NCBI RefSeq assembly: GCF_008831285.2
Contig: NC_045151.1
Coordinates: forward strand, 8,930,571-8,994,570
Length of the DNA: 64,000 bases
Source of the DNA: Nymphaea colorata
Lineage: Eukaryota > Streptophyta > Magnoliopsida > Nymphaeales > Nymphaeaceae
Reading direction: 5' to 3'
The first letter of the stretch is position 1. Each line of letters begins with the position of its first letter. The notes under the pieces are model-generated. The model was not told where the DNA came from, ran no database searches, and saw only the letters and a list, made by a program, of their open reading frames with translations. Shown here piece by piece: positions 27,101 through 38,622 of this stretch. Made by a program: the position numbers and the translations under genes.

Positions 27101-28336
27101 TGGTGCATGAAGAACGTGCTGCAGCGGCAATGATGAAGTAAGTTGGACCTCTCCATGTCCAACAACTGGTGAATCTTTTCCATCTGCTAGAATAACCGAA
27201 CGACCCGGTGGAGTAGGGACGTAAGAGGTGAATTGCATCTTATCCCCACAGAGATGTGTCGATGCACCAGAATCAATAAGCCAATCTGTAGTGTCAGGAG
27301 GAGAGCAGACTGTACAAGCAGAATACATACCAGATGAAGAAGCACTCGCAGCGGTAGGAACAGTAGAAGTGGTCGGACCAGGGGATGGATGGGCGCTGTC
27401 GCCAATCAAGTGCCTCAACTGAGAGAGAATGTCATCTACATGCAACTCACTGGAGGATACCATGTGCTGAGGCTTAGGCTGCTCAGGAGAATCAGTAGAT
27501 ACAGTCTGATTTGCAAAAGCTGGACGACCATGTTTCTGCCAACACTTATCCACAGTATGACCAATGCGGTGACAAAACTGACATACAGGGCGCGAAGGGG
27601 TATTGCCACGGCCACGGCCCCCTCTTCCTCTGGCAAAAAAAGGTCCTCCTCTGCCACGAGTAGCAAGCATAGCAGAAGTGGTATCAGGAACAGTCGATGC
27701 AGAGATCGGAATTCTGCTGAGCCTACTGTAAGCCTCATCAATAGGAGGAATCGAGGGACTAGTAAGCATTTGGTTCTTTGCGGATTCATAAACAGAGTCT
27801 AAACCAGAAAGAAAGACCCCTACCATAAGCATATCTCTGTATGCCTTTTGTTGTTCACACTTGCATGCGGGAAAGTAGCTATTCAGTCTCTCAAACATGG
27901 ACTTGAGACTAGAATAATAAGTGTGAAGAGGTCTGCCATCTTGGCGCATCTGATGGATATCATGATGAAGCTGCATAATGCGCGTTTCATTTCTTGCCTG
28001 TGAATAAGTGGCAGCAAGGGAATCCCACATATCCTTTGCACTGTCCTTGTGCAAGACTTCATTTGCAATTTCTTGTGAAAGAGTACCAACAATCCATACC
28101 ATAACCAATGAATTATCTTTAAACCAAGTAGTATATTTTCCTACCTTCTGTACGGGCTCGGGCTCCAATATGAGATGTTCCTTCTCATGGGCGATCAAAG
28201 TTCTTTTTACTTGCATGGCCCACATCTCGTAATTACCCCCATCCATTTTGGTGATAATGCTGGAAAATGGGGAACTCTTCATCTCTCCCGACGATACAAA
28301 GGAAGAGGTATTAGCGCCACTACTAATTTCAGACAT
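24098..28336 (-). CDS. Copia gag-pol polyprotein, 1412 codons, intact
   Basis: A single uninterrupted frame from ATG at 28,336 to TGA at 24,098. Domains in order: a UBN2-type gag (residues about 30-210), an Arg/Gly-rich stretch, a CCHC zinc knuckle (CQFCHRIGHTVDKC, about 252-265), an aspartic protease with WLIDSGASTH (about 352-361), a GAG-pre-integrase HLRFGHL segment (about 485-491), and an integrase core with Asp near 542, Asp near 605 and Glu near 641. Then come a reverse transcriptase with the catalytic YVDDIIVTGDD (about residue 1,100) and an RNase H with DADYAGCHLDRKSTTGF and SSAESEYRAM. The protease-integrase-RT order defines Ty1/copia. No stop or frameshift is seen and catalytic residues are present, so the element may be autonomous. 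The start is the first ATG after the leader. Confidence 0.95.
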   Translation of the reverse strand: MSEISSGANTSSFVSSGEMKSSPFSSIITKMDGGNYEMWAMQVKRTLIAHEKEHLILEPEPVQKVGKYTTWFKDNSLVMVWIVGTLSQEIANEVLHKDSAKDMWDSLAATYSQARNETRIMQLHHDIHQMRQDGRPLHTYYSSLKSMFERLNSYFPACKCEQQKAYRDMLMVGVFLSGLDSVYESAKNQMLTSPSIPPIDEAYSRLSRIPISASTVPDTTSAMLATRGRGGPFFARGRGGRGRGNTPSRPVCQFCHRIGHTVDKCWQKHGRPAFANQTVSTDSPEQPKPQHMVSSSELHVDDILSQLRHLIGDSAHPSPGPTTSTVPTAASASSSGMYSACTVCSPPDTTDWLIDSGASTHLCGDKMQFTSYVPTPPGRSVILADGKDSPVVGHGEVQLTSSLPLQHVLHAPEFPHSLLSISQITRELNCRAIFDSSSLVFQDILTGRVIGSGREQGGLYRLVHSFPFAGSTSSGSSSSSAYTWHLRFGHLPFQKLLHVLPQLSHKSSFQCESCQLGKHHRSSFPPRSSRSSHSVFELLHFDVWGPSRTPDLQGHRYYLVAVDDYSRVSWVFLMKHKSEAGHVIKNFINEILTQFDTCVKIVRSDNALEFCASSLEQFFRDKGIIHQTSCAYTSQQNGVAERKHRHILDVARTIIIHSHVPHSYWGDAVLTACYLINRMPSSVLGDLIPFSVLFSDRELFSVAPRIFGCVAFVQLLGPGRDKLSPRAIKTIFVGYSRTQKGYRCYDPSTRRYYVSADVTFFESTSYFSPNGTQLRVPEFSDEVHLPLPLMSYPQPVASRFGAIYQRRTKPVQPAPCAPVPSPSMPKVLPEHTNPADHSLCDDATGDSPEHATGPHINELDMPIAQRKGKRSCTMHPLSGHLSMARLTPTYRQFVKGLSAVALPQTPMDALSDPKWAAAMQEEMDALQSRGTWTLVTPSSDAAIVGCRWVFTVKYRADGSIERYKARLVAKGYTQTYGVDYYDTFSPVARHASLRVLLAVAVSKNWSLSQLDVKNVFLYGDLHEEVYMQQPPGFVAEGECQKVCRLRKAIYGLKQSPRAWFQKLSENIEYEGFRRSSADHSLFVKKTSTGTVIVLVYVDDIIVTGDDIQGISNIKGVLGRHFVTKDLGELRYFLGIEFARNQKGLIMCQRKYVTDVLQETGMLGCRPASTPMDINTRLYDDDTEDVDARQYRGIVGKLLYITVTRPDIAYAVSRVSQFMDKPKKVHWDAAMMILRYLKNSPGMGLFFQNGTSLTISVYVDADYAGCHLDRKSTTGFCVFIGSNLVTWKSKKQTVVARSSAESEYRAMAQATAEVMWVRSLMLDLTVEVPLPMQLLGDNKAALFIANNPAFHERTKHVEVDCHYTRDMIQKGFVSTSHISTTGQTADIFTKALARGPFQSCCSKLSLFDIYAPT

Positions 28337-28539
28337 CTTTCAACACAAAGGAGGAAACCGAGCCACGGAATAGGAAGTGCAGGCAAAAGAATACAATCAC
28401 ATATCGAAAGACAACATGCTGATCATGAAGCAATATGTAGTTAACGCAGGTAGCAATCCAGAAGTCCGATCGGCGAGAAGAGGCAACAGCAGAGCTGAAC
28501 GAAGAGAGATACCAGAGATGACGGTGAGAAGAAAATCAA

Positions 28540-29060
28540 CGTGCAGAACCACGGGCAGAGCAGGCGGCGGAACAGCGGCGGAGCAGCGTGCAGCGGAGGA
28601 GCAGCGTGCAGAGCAGCGGCGGAGCAGCATGCAGCGGAAAGACGCAGAGAGGAAAAAATCAGCGTTGAGGCGGCGGCGAAGGCAGACGGGCGGCGGCGGC
28701 GCAGGCGGACGGGCGCAGGAGGACGGGCGCAGGGAGACGGGCGCAGGCAGACGGGCGGCGGTGGCGCAGGCGGACGGGCGCAGGCAGACGGGCGCAGGAG
28801 GCACAGGCGGAGGCGGCGGCGCAGGCAGACGGGCGCAGGCGGACGGGCGCAGGAGGCACAGGCGGAGGCGGCGCAGGCAGACAATGGGTAGGGCGACGAG
28901 GGGCAGCAGGGATGGATCAGGCGGCAATGGACAGGGCGGCAAAGGGCGAGGCGGCAATGGACAGGGCGGCAAAGGGCGGCGGCGGCGACTGACGCCGATG
29001 AGGCGGCGGCGGCGACTGACGCCGATGAGGCGGCGGCGGCGCCGCTCAGTCGGCGACAAC
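28540..29060 (-). repeat. GC-rich tandem repeats in the copia leader
   Basis: Between the primer site and the gag ATG lies about 750 bp of unusually GC-rich DNA. From about 28,680 to 28,880 a unit of roughly 15 bp (plus strand GACGGGCGCAGGCGG and variants) recurs more than ten times. From about 28,917 to 28,978 a unit GGCGGCAATGGACAGGGC is doubled, and from about 28,976 to 29,040 a unit built on GGCGACTGACGCCGATGA is doubled. Long open frames on both strands here are consequences of repeat composition, not genes. Confidence 0.85.
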
Positions 29061-29083
29061 TCGCTGAGGAGGAGACGGCTGGA

Positions 29084-29095
29084 GCTCTGATACCA
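29084..29095 (-). promoter_or_regulatory. Primer binding site (initiator Met tRNA)
   Basis: The minus-strand sequence TGGTATCAGAGC follows the 5' LTR without a gap. It is the standard complement of the 3' end of plant initiator methionine tRNA used by copia elements. Confidence 0.9.
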
Positions 29096-29259
29096 TGATA
29101 AAGTTAAGAGAACTAATCTTTGATTAACCTCGAAAGAATCCCTAACTCCTCTTTATATAGACTAGAGGAGAGGGATAAGTTACAAGAAAGTCATTAAAAG
29201 AAACATTATTACACAAGTGCCCTCTCAAGCCTAATACTGAGTATAAACACGTCTTAACA
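29096..29259 (-). repeat. 5' LTR of the copia element
   Basis: 164 bp, apparently identical to the copy at 23,927-24,090. In the sense orientation it begins TGTTAAGACG. Confidence 0.95.
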
Positions 29260-29264
29260 AATAC

Positions 29265-29542
29265 AGTAACTTAATACCAGTTATGCTTGTAGCTTGTTCG
29301 TACATTAGCTTGAGCTCGCGGTTGGTTAGTGGCTGGTTGTTGGTTTGAGTAGCATGGGTGCCTACACCCTTTGTTCTAATGGAAAGGAAAGTGATGCATT
29401 AGTTAAGGGCAGAACAGGCCCCAACCCAGGCACCGACACAGTTTTGGATCTTGGAGGCCCAGATGGTCTCTCACAGGTAGTAGGATTTCCTTCTTTTCAA
29501 CTGGATCTATATAAGTGTCAGTTCCAAGGCTTTCATCCATGA
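29265..29542. other. Unassigned stretch between the copia element and an inverted exon
   Basis: A 65-codon open frame (29,345-29,542, plus) contains TGPNPGTDTVLDLGGPDG but matches no family I recognise and is not part of the adjoining ZFYVE26-like exon. It ends exactly at the presumed inversion breakpoint. Confidence 0.3.
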
Positions 29543-29766
29543 CTTTCATGGACACCTCGTGATAGTGGTACTAAGACTAATTCGAAGGAACCATATCGTA
29601 AGCGGAAAAGCTTAGGATTGTCTCCATCTGCAAATACTTCTTGGGAAGCAATGGCCAATATTCAAGAGGATCGTAGTTCAGTTAATGCACTTGTTGGACA
29701 AGAAAGGTTTCCCTCTATTGCTACTTCTGAAAGATGGGTACTCACAGGTGATAAAAATAAAATTGC
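29543..29766 (+). pseudogene. ZFYVE26-like exon segment, in inverted orientation
   Basis: The plus strand reads LSWTPRDSGTK, then PYRKRKSLGLSPS, WEAMANIQEDRSS, QERFPSI and RWVLTGDKNK. In plant ZFYVE26/spastizin-like proteins this segment directly follows the motif LSNLQKEARRA, which here ends at 33,988 on the minus strand. The exon fragment is therefore on the wrong strand and 4.4 kb away from its partner. There is no stop within it until a TGA near 29,778. The rest of the protein after TGDKNK, about 900 residues with an LFKALLSLCSDE-like start, is not seen in the window. Confidence 0.8.
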
Positions 29767-31073
29767 TATACATTGATTTTTAATGTTTTTCCAAAATATT
29801 GCATATTTTCCCCCTCTTTTCTTTTTTCTTTTTTCATTTCTTTTGTTAATGTCATGATAATCTAAAAAATATCATGATATTTATGGCTATAACTCCATGT
29901 AACACATGAAACCTTCAAGTTGGAATGGGATGATATCAGGTCTTCAGACAAATTTTTTGCCCTTAAACCACTCTATTCATCCACCCGAAATACATGGAAG
30001 CATGTTGAGCATTTGAGGATGGAACATTACAAGAACCATGATCACTTATGGTCTTGGGGGATGTTTTTTTCTTTGCTACCATTTTTATGATTAATCAAAA
30101 CAGTTGTCACAAATATCTCCATTTTTTAAGAATATCGTTTTAGCAACTGAAAATAAGGACAAAGTGGAAAAAAAATATTGATTTCGTGAAAATATTGCTA
30201 GAACGAAAATTTATATGTTTTTATCACTTTCTTATTGCAATATTTTCATTTTTTCCCAAAAAAAAGAAAATATTTTGAGATATATTTTAATATTTTGGGG
30301 GATCATTTTAGCATTATATCTTTTTGAATTTTTTCAATGGTTTCATAGGAAAATTAGTAGAAACTCAATTTTTTATATTTTTTCTATGATTTGCCTGATA
30401 TTTTTAAATTTTTTGAATTCATTAGACAATCAAACTTTCTAATTCGTACCCAAGAAAAACCTTGTTGAGAAAACCCAAGAATGGTGATTGAAAGTTGCAA
30501 CCTGTGTCTTGTCAAAAAACAAACAATGATGATACAATGTGTTTGGATTTCAATGGTTTCTAGACATGACTTATAGATGACAGTCAGTGCTTTGGAGGGC
30601 AGGGTTGGGAAGTTTTCATACTAGGCTATGCCATGTGAGACATGCCAGATGAACTCTTGACATCCTTTAACTTGGAGGCCCTTTTGGATGGCATGAGCTC
30701 CGTGTTTGTAATTCTTAGCTGGTAATAGACCATAGTTTTACTTCACTTCAAGTGATATTTTTCCTGTGATGTCTGTGCTTAGGGGACTACTTCGGCCTAA
30801 AATGTTATGTTTCTTTCTTCTTTCACTCTAGTTTTGTTTTTTTTATGTTTTTTTAACTTGATATATATTATAGAACATGACTAAGCAAAATGATTATGTA
30901 CTTTTGAACGATTACAAAATAATACATTTGCTTTACAAATCAAGTGTATGGCCCTTGCACCTTCATGTTATTCTAAACTACTCTCGTACTCCTGTCATAA
31001 TTTTGGCTTAGAGATCTTTAACTGCTTTTCCAGTTTTAAGAGTATGAAGTAATTTGAATTTTCTATTCTGTAG
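29767..31073. other. No gene recognised
   Basis: AT-rich sequence. A 60-codon frame at about 29,900-30,090 (plus; ETFKLEWDDIRSSDK near its start) is not recognisable. No further ZFYVE26-like coding sequence was found here. Confidence 0.35.
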
Positions 31074-32570
31074 TACCCAATCATTCATTTCTTGTGGTTC
31101 ACAATGATGGGGAGGATGATCTACATGCCAATATCACCATTGGTTCTTCTTTTCAGCAAGTGAAGCAACTTAAGCAACATGGGAAACTGAAGGTCTCTTC
31201 TATTTTCTCTTCCATCACAACTTGGATGGTTGTTTGATTAGAATATTAGTATTTGCTTTGTCAACAATAAGTTGTCCTTGCCTAAGTTAACTGCATTGTT
31301 ACCTTTAAAGCTGTAGCTTTCTGTCATACTGTCATTTTTTTCCTTGAAAAGAACCATACCTCAAACTTTCTCCCTTTCCCTTGAAAAGTATCATACCTTA
31401 AACTTATTCTTCCCTTTTCTTTCACAATGTTTCACCTATTTCTGAACGGAATATTATTTCTACAGTGACATCTATATTTTGGATCTACCGTTTGGGTTAA
31501 GAATTGGGTAGAAGGCATATGTGTGTGTGTGTTTGTGTTGTGAGAGAGGAGGAGAGAGAGAGATGTAGGATGCAGCCACCAAATTGTCCTTTGCTCAAAC
31601 ATTAGCTGAACATTGCCATAGATGCAAACCTTCTCTCTTCTATATCTATATGTGGCGTCAGTGTGTGTTTGTACATTCTTATGATGCTTTGTAGGCTTTA
31701 TTCCTTATTTGATGGTATGAGTGGATGATAAAAAGCATCTACATATGAGTATTGGCAGTACCCATAGGAATTAGGGATAACTAGCATGCCATTTCCTAAG
31801 GTACTCTTCTTCATTTATATACCATGTTTAGCTTCTCGTCTTTCTTAATTTTCTATATTTGTAGTGTAGCAATAACTTTAAATTGGAATTTGTTTATGCA
31901 TGGTACATTTTCTGCATCTCTTATGCTCCTTTAGGATAGAGCAGACCTGCATGGTTATCCAGGTGGACCTGTATGTGTATCATGTCGTACTATAGGATCC
32001 AAGTGCTGAAGGCCCTTTAGTTAGAATAGCTCAGAGGGAGAACTGCATTTATGAGTGTTTCAAATTTGAGATTTGAAGGCAAATGCTTATCGTATCATTT
32101 TCATTCTTTCAGGTTATCTTGCCAGGTGTTGGTTCCGAAGTATCAAAAGCAATTTTGAATGCTGGAAATGGGGAATGTGTACTTCAGAGGAAACAATCAT
32201 TGAATAACATATTCCAGGACTTGCCCTTAAATGCATCTCTTGTGACACCTACGTATGGTGCATATTTCTTGGCTTTTGCTGTGCTGACAGTTGGTGGAAC
32301 CTATCTCTGTTGTAAACTTAGAAGACAAAGGCAGCGCCATGGTGGTGTTAGATACCAGGAGCTTGAGATGGGTTTGCCATAATCAGACATTCCAGGCACT
32401 ACCACCTCATGGAAGCTGGAATCTAGTCCAGCTGATGGTTGGGATCGAGATTGGGATGATGGTTGGGAAGATGAGGAATCAGCAACACCCAACAGACCCA
32501 TGAGTCGCCATGCCTCTAGAGCCACTGAAAAAGATGGATGGGAACAATTGGGATGATCGATAGCCTTCTA
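31074..32570 (+). pseudogene. C-terminal exons of a plant single-pass membrane protein (DUF7356-like), broken
   Basis: Two exon-like blocks are visible. The first (about 31,074-31,191) follows a TTCTGTAG acceptor and encodes NHSFLVVHNDGEDDLHANIT. The second starts after CTTTCAG at 32,112 and encodes a short lumenal stretch with GNGECVL, then TPTYGAYFLAFAVLTVGGTY as the membrane helix, a basic CCKLRRQRQRHGG stop-transfer segment and YQELEMG. An in-frame TAA at 32,380-32,382 follows, yet the same frame continues with the family's acidic tryptophan tail (DGWDRDWDDGWEDEE, ATEKDGWEQ). A frameshift near 32,545 follows, before a terminal NNWDD. The upstream exons are absent. I recall the family as DUF7356 proteins of unknown function; this assignment is moderate. 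Confidence 0.6.
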
Positions 32571-33987
<1,417 letters not shown>

Positions 33988-34197
33988 TGCACGGCGAGCT
34001 TCTTTCTGCAAGTTGCTGAGGCTGTGACTAAAATTTGATTTTGCAGGCATGCCCGTTTGTGTTTTCTGCTTTGTTCTGGGAACCACCATAGGGGCACGTT
34101 GTTCGCTAACAGGAGGATTCATGTTAACGGCAATGGCTTTAGCCGCATATGCAAGAATCAGATTGTTGTCCCTAAGTGAAGGAAACTCTTTCATGAT
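33988..34197 (-). pseudogene. ZFYVE26-like exon ending at the inversion breakpoint
   Basis: After a CTGCAG acceptor the exon encodes IMKEFPSLRDNNLILAYAAK and ends in SLSNLQKEARRA. The next codon is TAG and homology stops abruptly. The natural continuation (SWTPRDSG) lies at 29,543 on the plus strand. Confidence 0.85.
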
Positions 34198-34283
34198 CTG
34201 CAGATGAAAAAGTCACAGACAGCATAGCTTGTTAGAAGAAAAGATAGTCAATCATGGTACTATTTTGTGAAATACCACATTAC

Positions 34284-34482
34284 CTGAGAAGCAGAATCTA
34301 ACTGTTTACACATAAATAGGACTTCTAAGATCAACAGAGGCTGCTCATGTAACGCAGAACAACGTTGCTGCCAAGGCAAAGGCAAAGCAGCAAGAACATG
34401 TAGACCCAGAGCCCAAGCATTAAGCTGGGAGATTTCAGCGTGTGACATATTTCCATCACGCCTCTTCAAGAAAAAAGTGCAC
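34284..34482 (-). pseudogene. ZFYVE26-like exon with one-base insertion
   Basis: Encodes VHFFLKRRDGN, then LNAWALGLHVLAALPLPWQQ and EVLFMCKQLDSASQ before a GTAATG donor. A run of six T (five expected) near 34,471-34,476 shifts the frame before KRRDGN. Confidence 0.8.
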
Positions 34483-34592
34483 CTTTAAAAATGGACAATA
34501 GTGGGCTTAAGAAAATATCAAGAAACAGCCAGTTCTTTCAGCTCCCACATCTGTCAATGGAAGAAATTATAGACAAAGACATGGAGATATAC

Positions 34593-34882
34593 AAGAAGTT
34601 GCTTTGACCGCAAGTTAGGAAGTTGTTGCATGGCACCCATAGCAACTGGCAGAGCATCATTAGCTTCATGGAATGATGAAAGGATCTTGAAGCCTCTACC
34701 GGACCGCCACCACTGACAGGATCAGCAGTAAGCAGCTCAACAAGTTGCCTGCCCCGCAACTCTCTCCGCAAATCTATAGATAAATTGGCACTTTCAACTA
34801 CTTCTAAGGCTGCAGAAACAGCACCCTTGCCAGCCAATCTCAAAGCAAGACCTTCAGGATCTTCCTTGCAATCAGCTTCAAC
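34593..34882 (-). pseudogene. ZFYVE26-like exon with one-base deletion
   Basis: Follows an ATTCAG acceptor and encodes VEADCKEDPEGLALRLAGKG, LRRELRGRQLVELL and GGGPVEASR. At about 34,682 a missing T shifts the frame; the remainder reads LSSFHEANDALPVAMGAMQQ and LPNLRSKQLL in the other frame, up to a GTATAT donor. Confidence 0.85.
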
Positions 34883-35021
34883 CTGAATGAACCTCATTCA
34901 GACAGGAGATTAAGGGGAAAACACCATTAGTCAAAATCCTTTAAACATTTATTTCTGTTATAGATATCAGAGTCTTTCAGGAGTCACCATACACAAACAT
35001 AAAATACAATGAGCCACTCAC

Positions 35022-35099
35022 CTCCTGCCAGCTGTTATATCTGTCATCTGCACACAGTATGTGACTATATCTCTGCAAAGCTTGTCGTGCTAGGATGGC
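35022..35099 (-). pseudogene. ZFYVE26-like small exon
   Basis: Encodes AILARQALQRYSHILCADD followed by RYNSWQE, between a TCATCAG acceptor and a GTGAGT donor. No lesion seen in this exon. Confidence 0.8.
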
Positions 35100-36637
35100 C
35101 TGATGATATAGAAATAGCTATCACCATCTCAACGCACATTTTCAGCTTTCACAAGTACGAAAAAATTGGCATAAAAAGGCTATGCTAACTAAAAGCTTCG
35201 TCATATTTTGACAACATTGCTCAAAGGTCCTAATTTCTTCAGAAAAGTCTAGTATGGAAATTGATCATGGCCGCATTAGTTTCAACCTTAACAAAAGTCC
35301 CAGAATCTCCATGATGTTCTTTACAAAATTGTAGATTGTTCAAATTCCCTTTTTAATACATGAAGACAATGATTGATGTGTATGTGCAGTATCAGTCCAC
35401 ATTCAAAGCTGTAAAAAAGTCACAAACTACATGCTTGCATGCTAGAATCAGGCATTGGGAATCAGATATAGAATAGAACCACCTAAAAGGTTCAACTACC
35501 AAGCGAGGAGCTCAATCACCAACTCATTGAATCTAGACATAATTGCTGCTTGAATCCTGTAGGAATGAAGTCAATTATGGTAATTCTCATTTTTCATTAA
35601 AATGTTACGTAAAATAATAAGCCAGAAGTACTCCAGTCATTTTCTCGGATCTAATTGAAAATAAAAGGATCCAGCAGATAGAAATTGACAAACCAATTTC
35701 AGAAGGAACTTTTAACAGGAAGAGGTTTTATCCTTGTCCTTCATTAGTATAAGCAAATAAATTAACAATAGACCTTCTGAATAAGTTTCTTAGTTGGTGC
35801 TAACTCTGCAAGGCCCGATTTTGGTAAATGTCGAAAAAAGTACTTATAGGCACTTAAGATACACTGAATATTTATGGATCCAGTGTTATCAATGTTCCTC
35901 TATTTAAGGGAATCACTTAAATCATCTTATAACCTACTGACACAAAAGGGATATTCAGCCTCATTAGGATAACCTGGATGACCTCTTGAGCAACCTCATT
36001 GTGTTGTTCCCCTTACTCTTGATGAGAGTAGACACACATGCGCACACACGCATATGCACGTCATGGGTTTTGACCTTACTAACACACCGACAGAGTCATT
36101 TTCAGAAAAGCTGAAGAAATCAGTTCTTGAAAGATCTGCAGTATTACAAGAGCAGAAAATGAAGAAAAAAATGAAGCTTGAAAAAACAAATCTTTGTTTT
36201 GGAATTATCATAACTTTTACATGATACACAAAGGAAGTGAATGCTTAGAGAATCATTAGTTTTCCAAAAGGAAGAAAAGGCAATCAGAAACCCGTAAGAA
36301 TACGGTGGCTTCTCAATCTTCTAGCTTCTCACAGAGAGAGACAGAGACAGAGAGAACAAAGAAATGATAGAGTTTAGGGGAATGTATTATGTAAGGTCCT
36401 CTCCTAGGGAAAGAAGCATCCAACCTATGAAATGAAGGAAAATAAAGTGTCAATGCCCTAACTTGATGGCCTGACCGGCCTCATATAGGTGGATGGACAA
36501 ATCAGGCAGCCGTTTCTTTGTGGCGTAGACATAATCAAGATACTCACACAGACCAGAAACAAAGAGACTTAAAATGGTTTTCCCACACAAATAACTCGAA
36601 AGATGAAAGACAAGATAAACAATCAATGATTTTGCAC

Positions 36638-36728
36638 CTCACTCCTAAGAGGATCACCCTGTGGAAGATGGCAAATGCACATGGTGAGAACATCCATCGC
36701 AGCATTAAGCTCCCATCTATGAAGATAT
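36638..36728 (-). pseudogene. ZFYVE26-like small exon
   Basis: Encodes YLHRWELNAAMDVLTMCICH and LPQGDPLRSE between AATTGCAG and GTGCAA. The split codon joins in phase with the upstream exon ending CTCAA. No lesion seen in this exon. Confidence 0.8.
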
Positions 36729-38162
36729 CTGCAATTGATATTTCAGAAATCAAGAAAAGCCCATTATGAAGAACTAATGACCCAGAAGGCCGAAACACTT
36801 ATTCTTATGCATGCAAACGTTAATGCAAGATACCAAAAATGAAAATGGAGATGCCCCATTTATGTTACTTCTTTATGAAGGTTAGACATGGAACATGACT
36901 TGGAACTGAATTTAAGTATCTTATGTCACAATTACATAATTAGATATGATTACTGGAACTTATTTGTTCCATCATTGGTTATAGTCCTCAGCAAGTTAAT
37001 CAAGGATTTGAAGACGAAGAGCTACAAGATTTTAGTTATGTGTGATAATTTCAAATAACAAAAAGCTTCCAAATTTTTTAATGTCAAATAAACCATATGA
37101 AATAAAAAGTAAAAGAACTGGGCATACCATTAACAAAAGAGACAGTGCTTAAAGCTTCGCTAAATGCTTACATGGACTTTCATGCTGGCACCTGAAGAGC
37201 CATTGATATTCATAATTAAATTATCAATAGTTTTCCTATTGAAGTAGTCAAAGAGTTCTCAACATGGCCTTGTCCTATGTCCTTTCCGACAAGCCACTGG
37301 AAATGAATCCCCCTTCTCTGCAAAACAACATGCTTCGCAATCTTCAAGCACTCCTAAGGACTGTCCACTAGTCCTGTCTGAATGTGGCTAATACATCTCA
37401 CATGTAAACCAATATTTCAAGCCATTATCACAAATATCGTTTTCGGATATTAAATGGCAAGAGGGTAGAGTTGGTTTTCTTGGGAAAATATAAGGAAATC
37501 TCAGGAAGTTTTAAAAAGTTAAAAAAGGAAAATTGTTAAAAATAACATGTAAAAAAAATCTGGTAACTACGAAATGTCAAAAACGCAAAAAAACAAAAAA
37601 AAAAAAACAAAAAAAAGCAAAAAATGCAAAGAAAACGTGAAAATGTTTTTTTTGTGTGTTTTTCATTTTGACATTTAAAAAAAATGTTCTTTTGCCCATT
37701 TTAAAACATTGAATGCCATGAATATCAACACTTCTTCAAAGACTATAATAGAATATCTTTTCAGTTTTAACACCTGTATCAGCATCAATCACTGCACATA
37801 CACAAATAGAAACAAGTCCAAATGCCTGGATTATGGTTTAGAACAAAAATTATGAGACTTGAAGCAAAGCTGGTAAAGTACAGAAGGTAATGCATACGAT
37901 TATGTGACTTTAAGTGGTACCAACAACGAAACTACAGGGCTGAGTGGTGAATTACGGTTATGCAGTGATAGTGAACCAAATCCTAAGTCAAGCAGAGAAT
38001 CTACACGACTTAAAACTATTAGCAAATATCCATTCTTAAAAATCAGTTCATTAGTCCGATGTGATCAGGTGCACCAGGACTTCATCTATGGTAGAAAAAA
38101 GTGAAGCATAAAAAGTTATTCATGGAGAAGAGAAATGTAACACAGGGGTGGCTGCTGCATAC

Positions 38163-38398
38163 TTGAGAGCAAGTCTGGCGGCCAGTTGCTTATCTTTCAA
38201 TCTCAAAACAATATTGCCAACTATTGCTCCATACGCTATGTATACCATAACCATGTGGCAAGTCAGTGGCTAAATGATTTTCTTCACCTCTTTCAACTAG
38301 CAACTGTAGCAACCAATCAGAAGCCCCACCACATAAACAACGATCAGATAAAGCAAGAGCATCCATATATTTTCCTTCACCTATTAATCTGTAAACAA
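38163..38398 (-). pseudogene. ZFYVE26-like exon with T insertion
   Basis: Encodes LIGEGKYMDALALSDRCLCG, GASDWLLQLLVERGEENH and WSNSWQYC. An extra T near 38,205 shifts the frame, after which RLKDKQLAARLALK is readable in the other frame up to a GTATGC donor. Confidence 0.85.
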
Positions 38399-38622
38399 AT
38401 ATATGTGGAAAATCATTAAAATGACAGTGGATTCTGAGGCCACGTACCGAACAGTATATGATGGACACTGACACTAGAATGGTTCTTATTCAACTCATTA
38501 ACAGAAAGTGTACTTTCACCAGCATCATCTGAGTAGCAGAATGTCTTTAGAGTTCAGACACTTCATCTGGTCCAGTATTAACTTCCATCCTCTAAAATAA
38601 ACATCCTATAATTCTAATCAGA

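Larger units (their letters stand above)
23927..29259 (-). mobile_element. Complete Ty1/copia LTR retrotransposon
   Basis: A 5,333-bp element with all structural parts in place. The LTRs at 23,927-24,090 and 29,096-29,259 are 164 bp each, start TG and end CA on the plus strand, and appear identical. The pentamer AATAC flanks both sides (23,922-23,926 and 29,260-29,264). On the minus strand a primer site TGGTATCAGAGC follows the 5' LTR directly, then a GC-rich leader, one open polyprotein frame, and a TTGAGGGGGAG purine tract before the 3' LTR. Identical LTRs and an intact frame point to a recent insertion. I did not assign it to a named lineage. Confidence 0.95.

Noticed and set aside
25577-27802. 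Plus-strand and other-frame open frames within the copia polyprotein
   Set aside because: Shadow frames of the intact minus-strand polyprotein.
28377-29090. Long Arg/Gly/Ala-rich and Pro/Arg/Cys-rich open frames on both strands
   Set aside because: They arise from the GC-rich tandem repeats of the copia leader, where stop codons are rare in all frames; no domain and no independent start context.
29345-29542. 65-codon open frame (GPNPGTDTVLDLGGPDG)
   Set aside because: Does not match the ZFYVE26-like sequence it adjoins and no family was recognised; kept only as an unassigned stretch.
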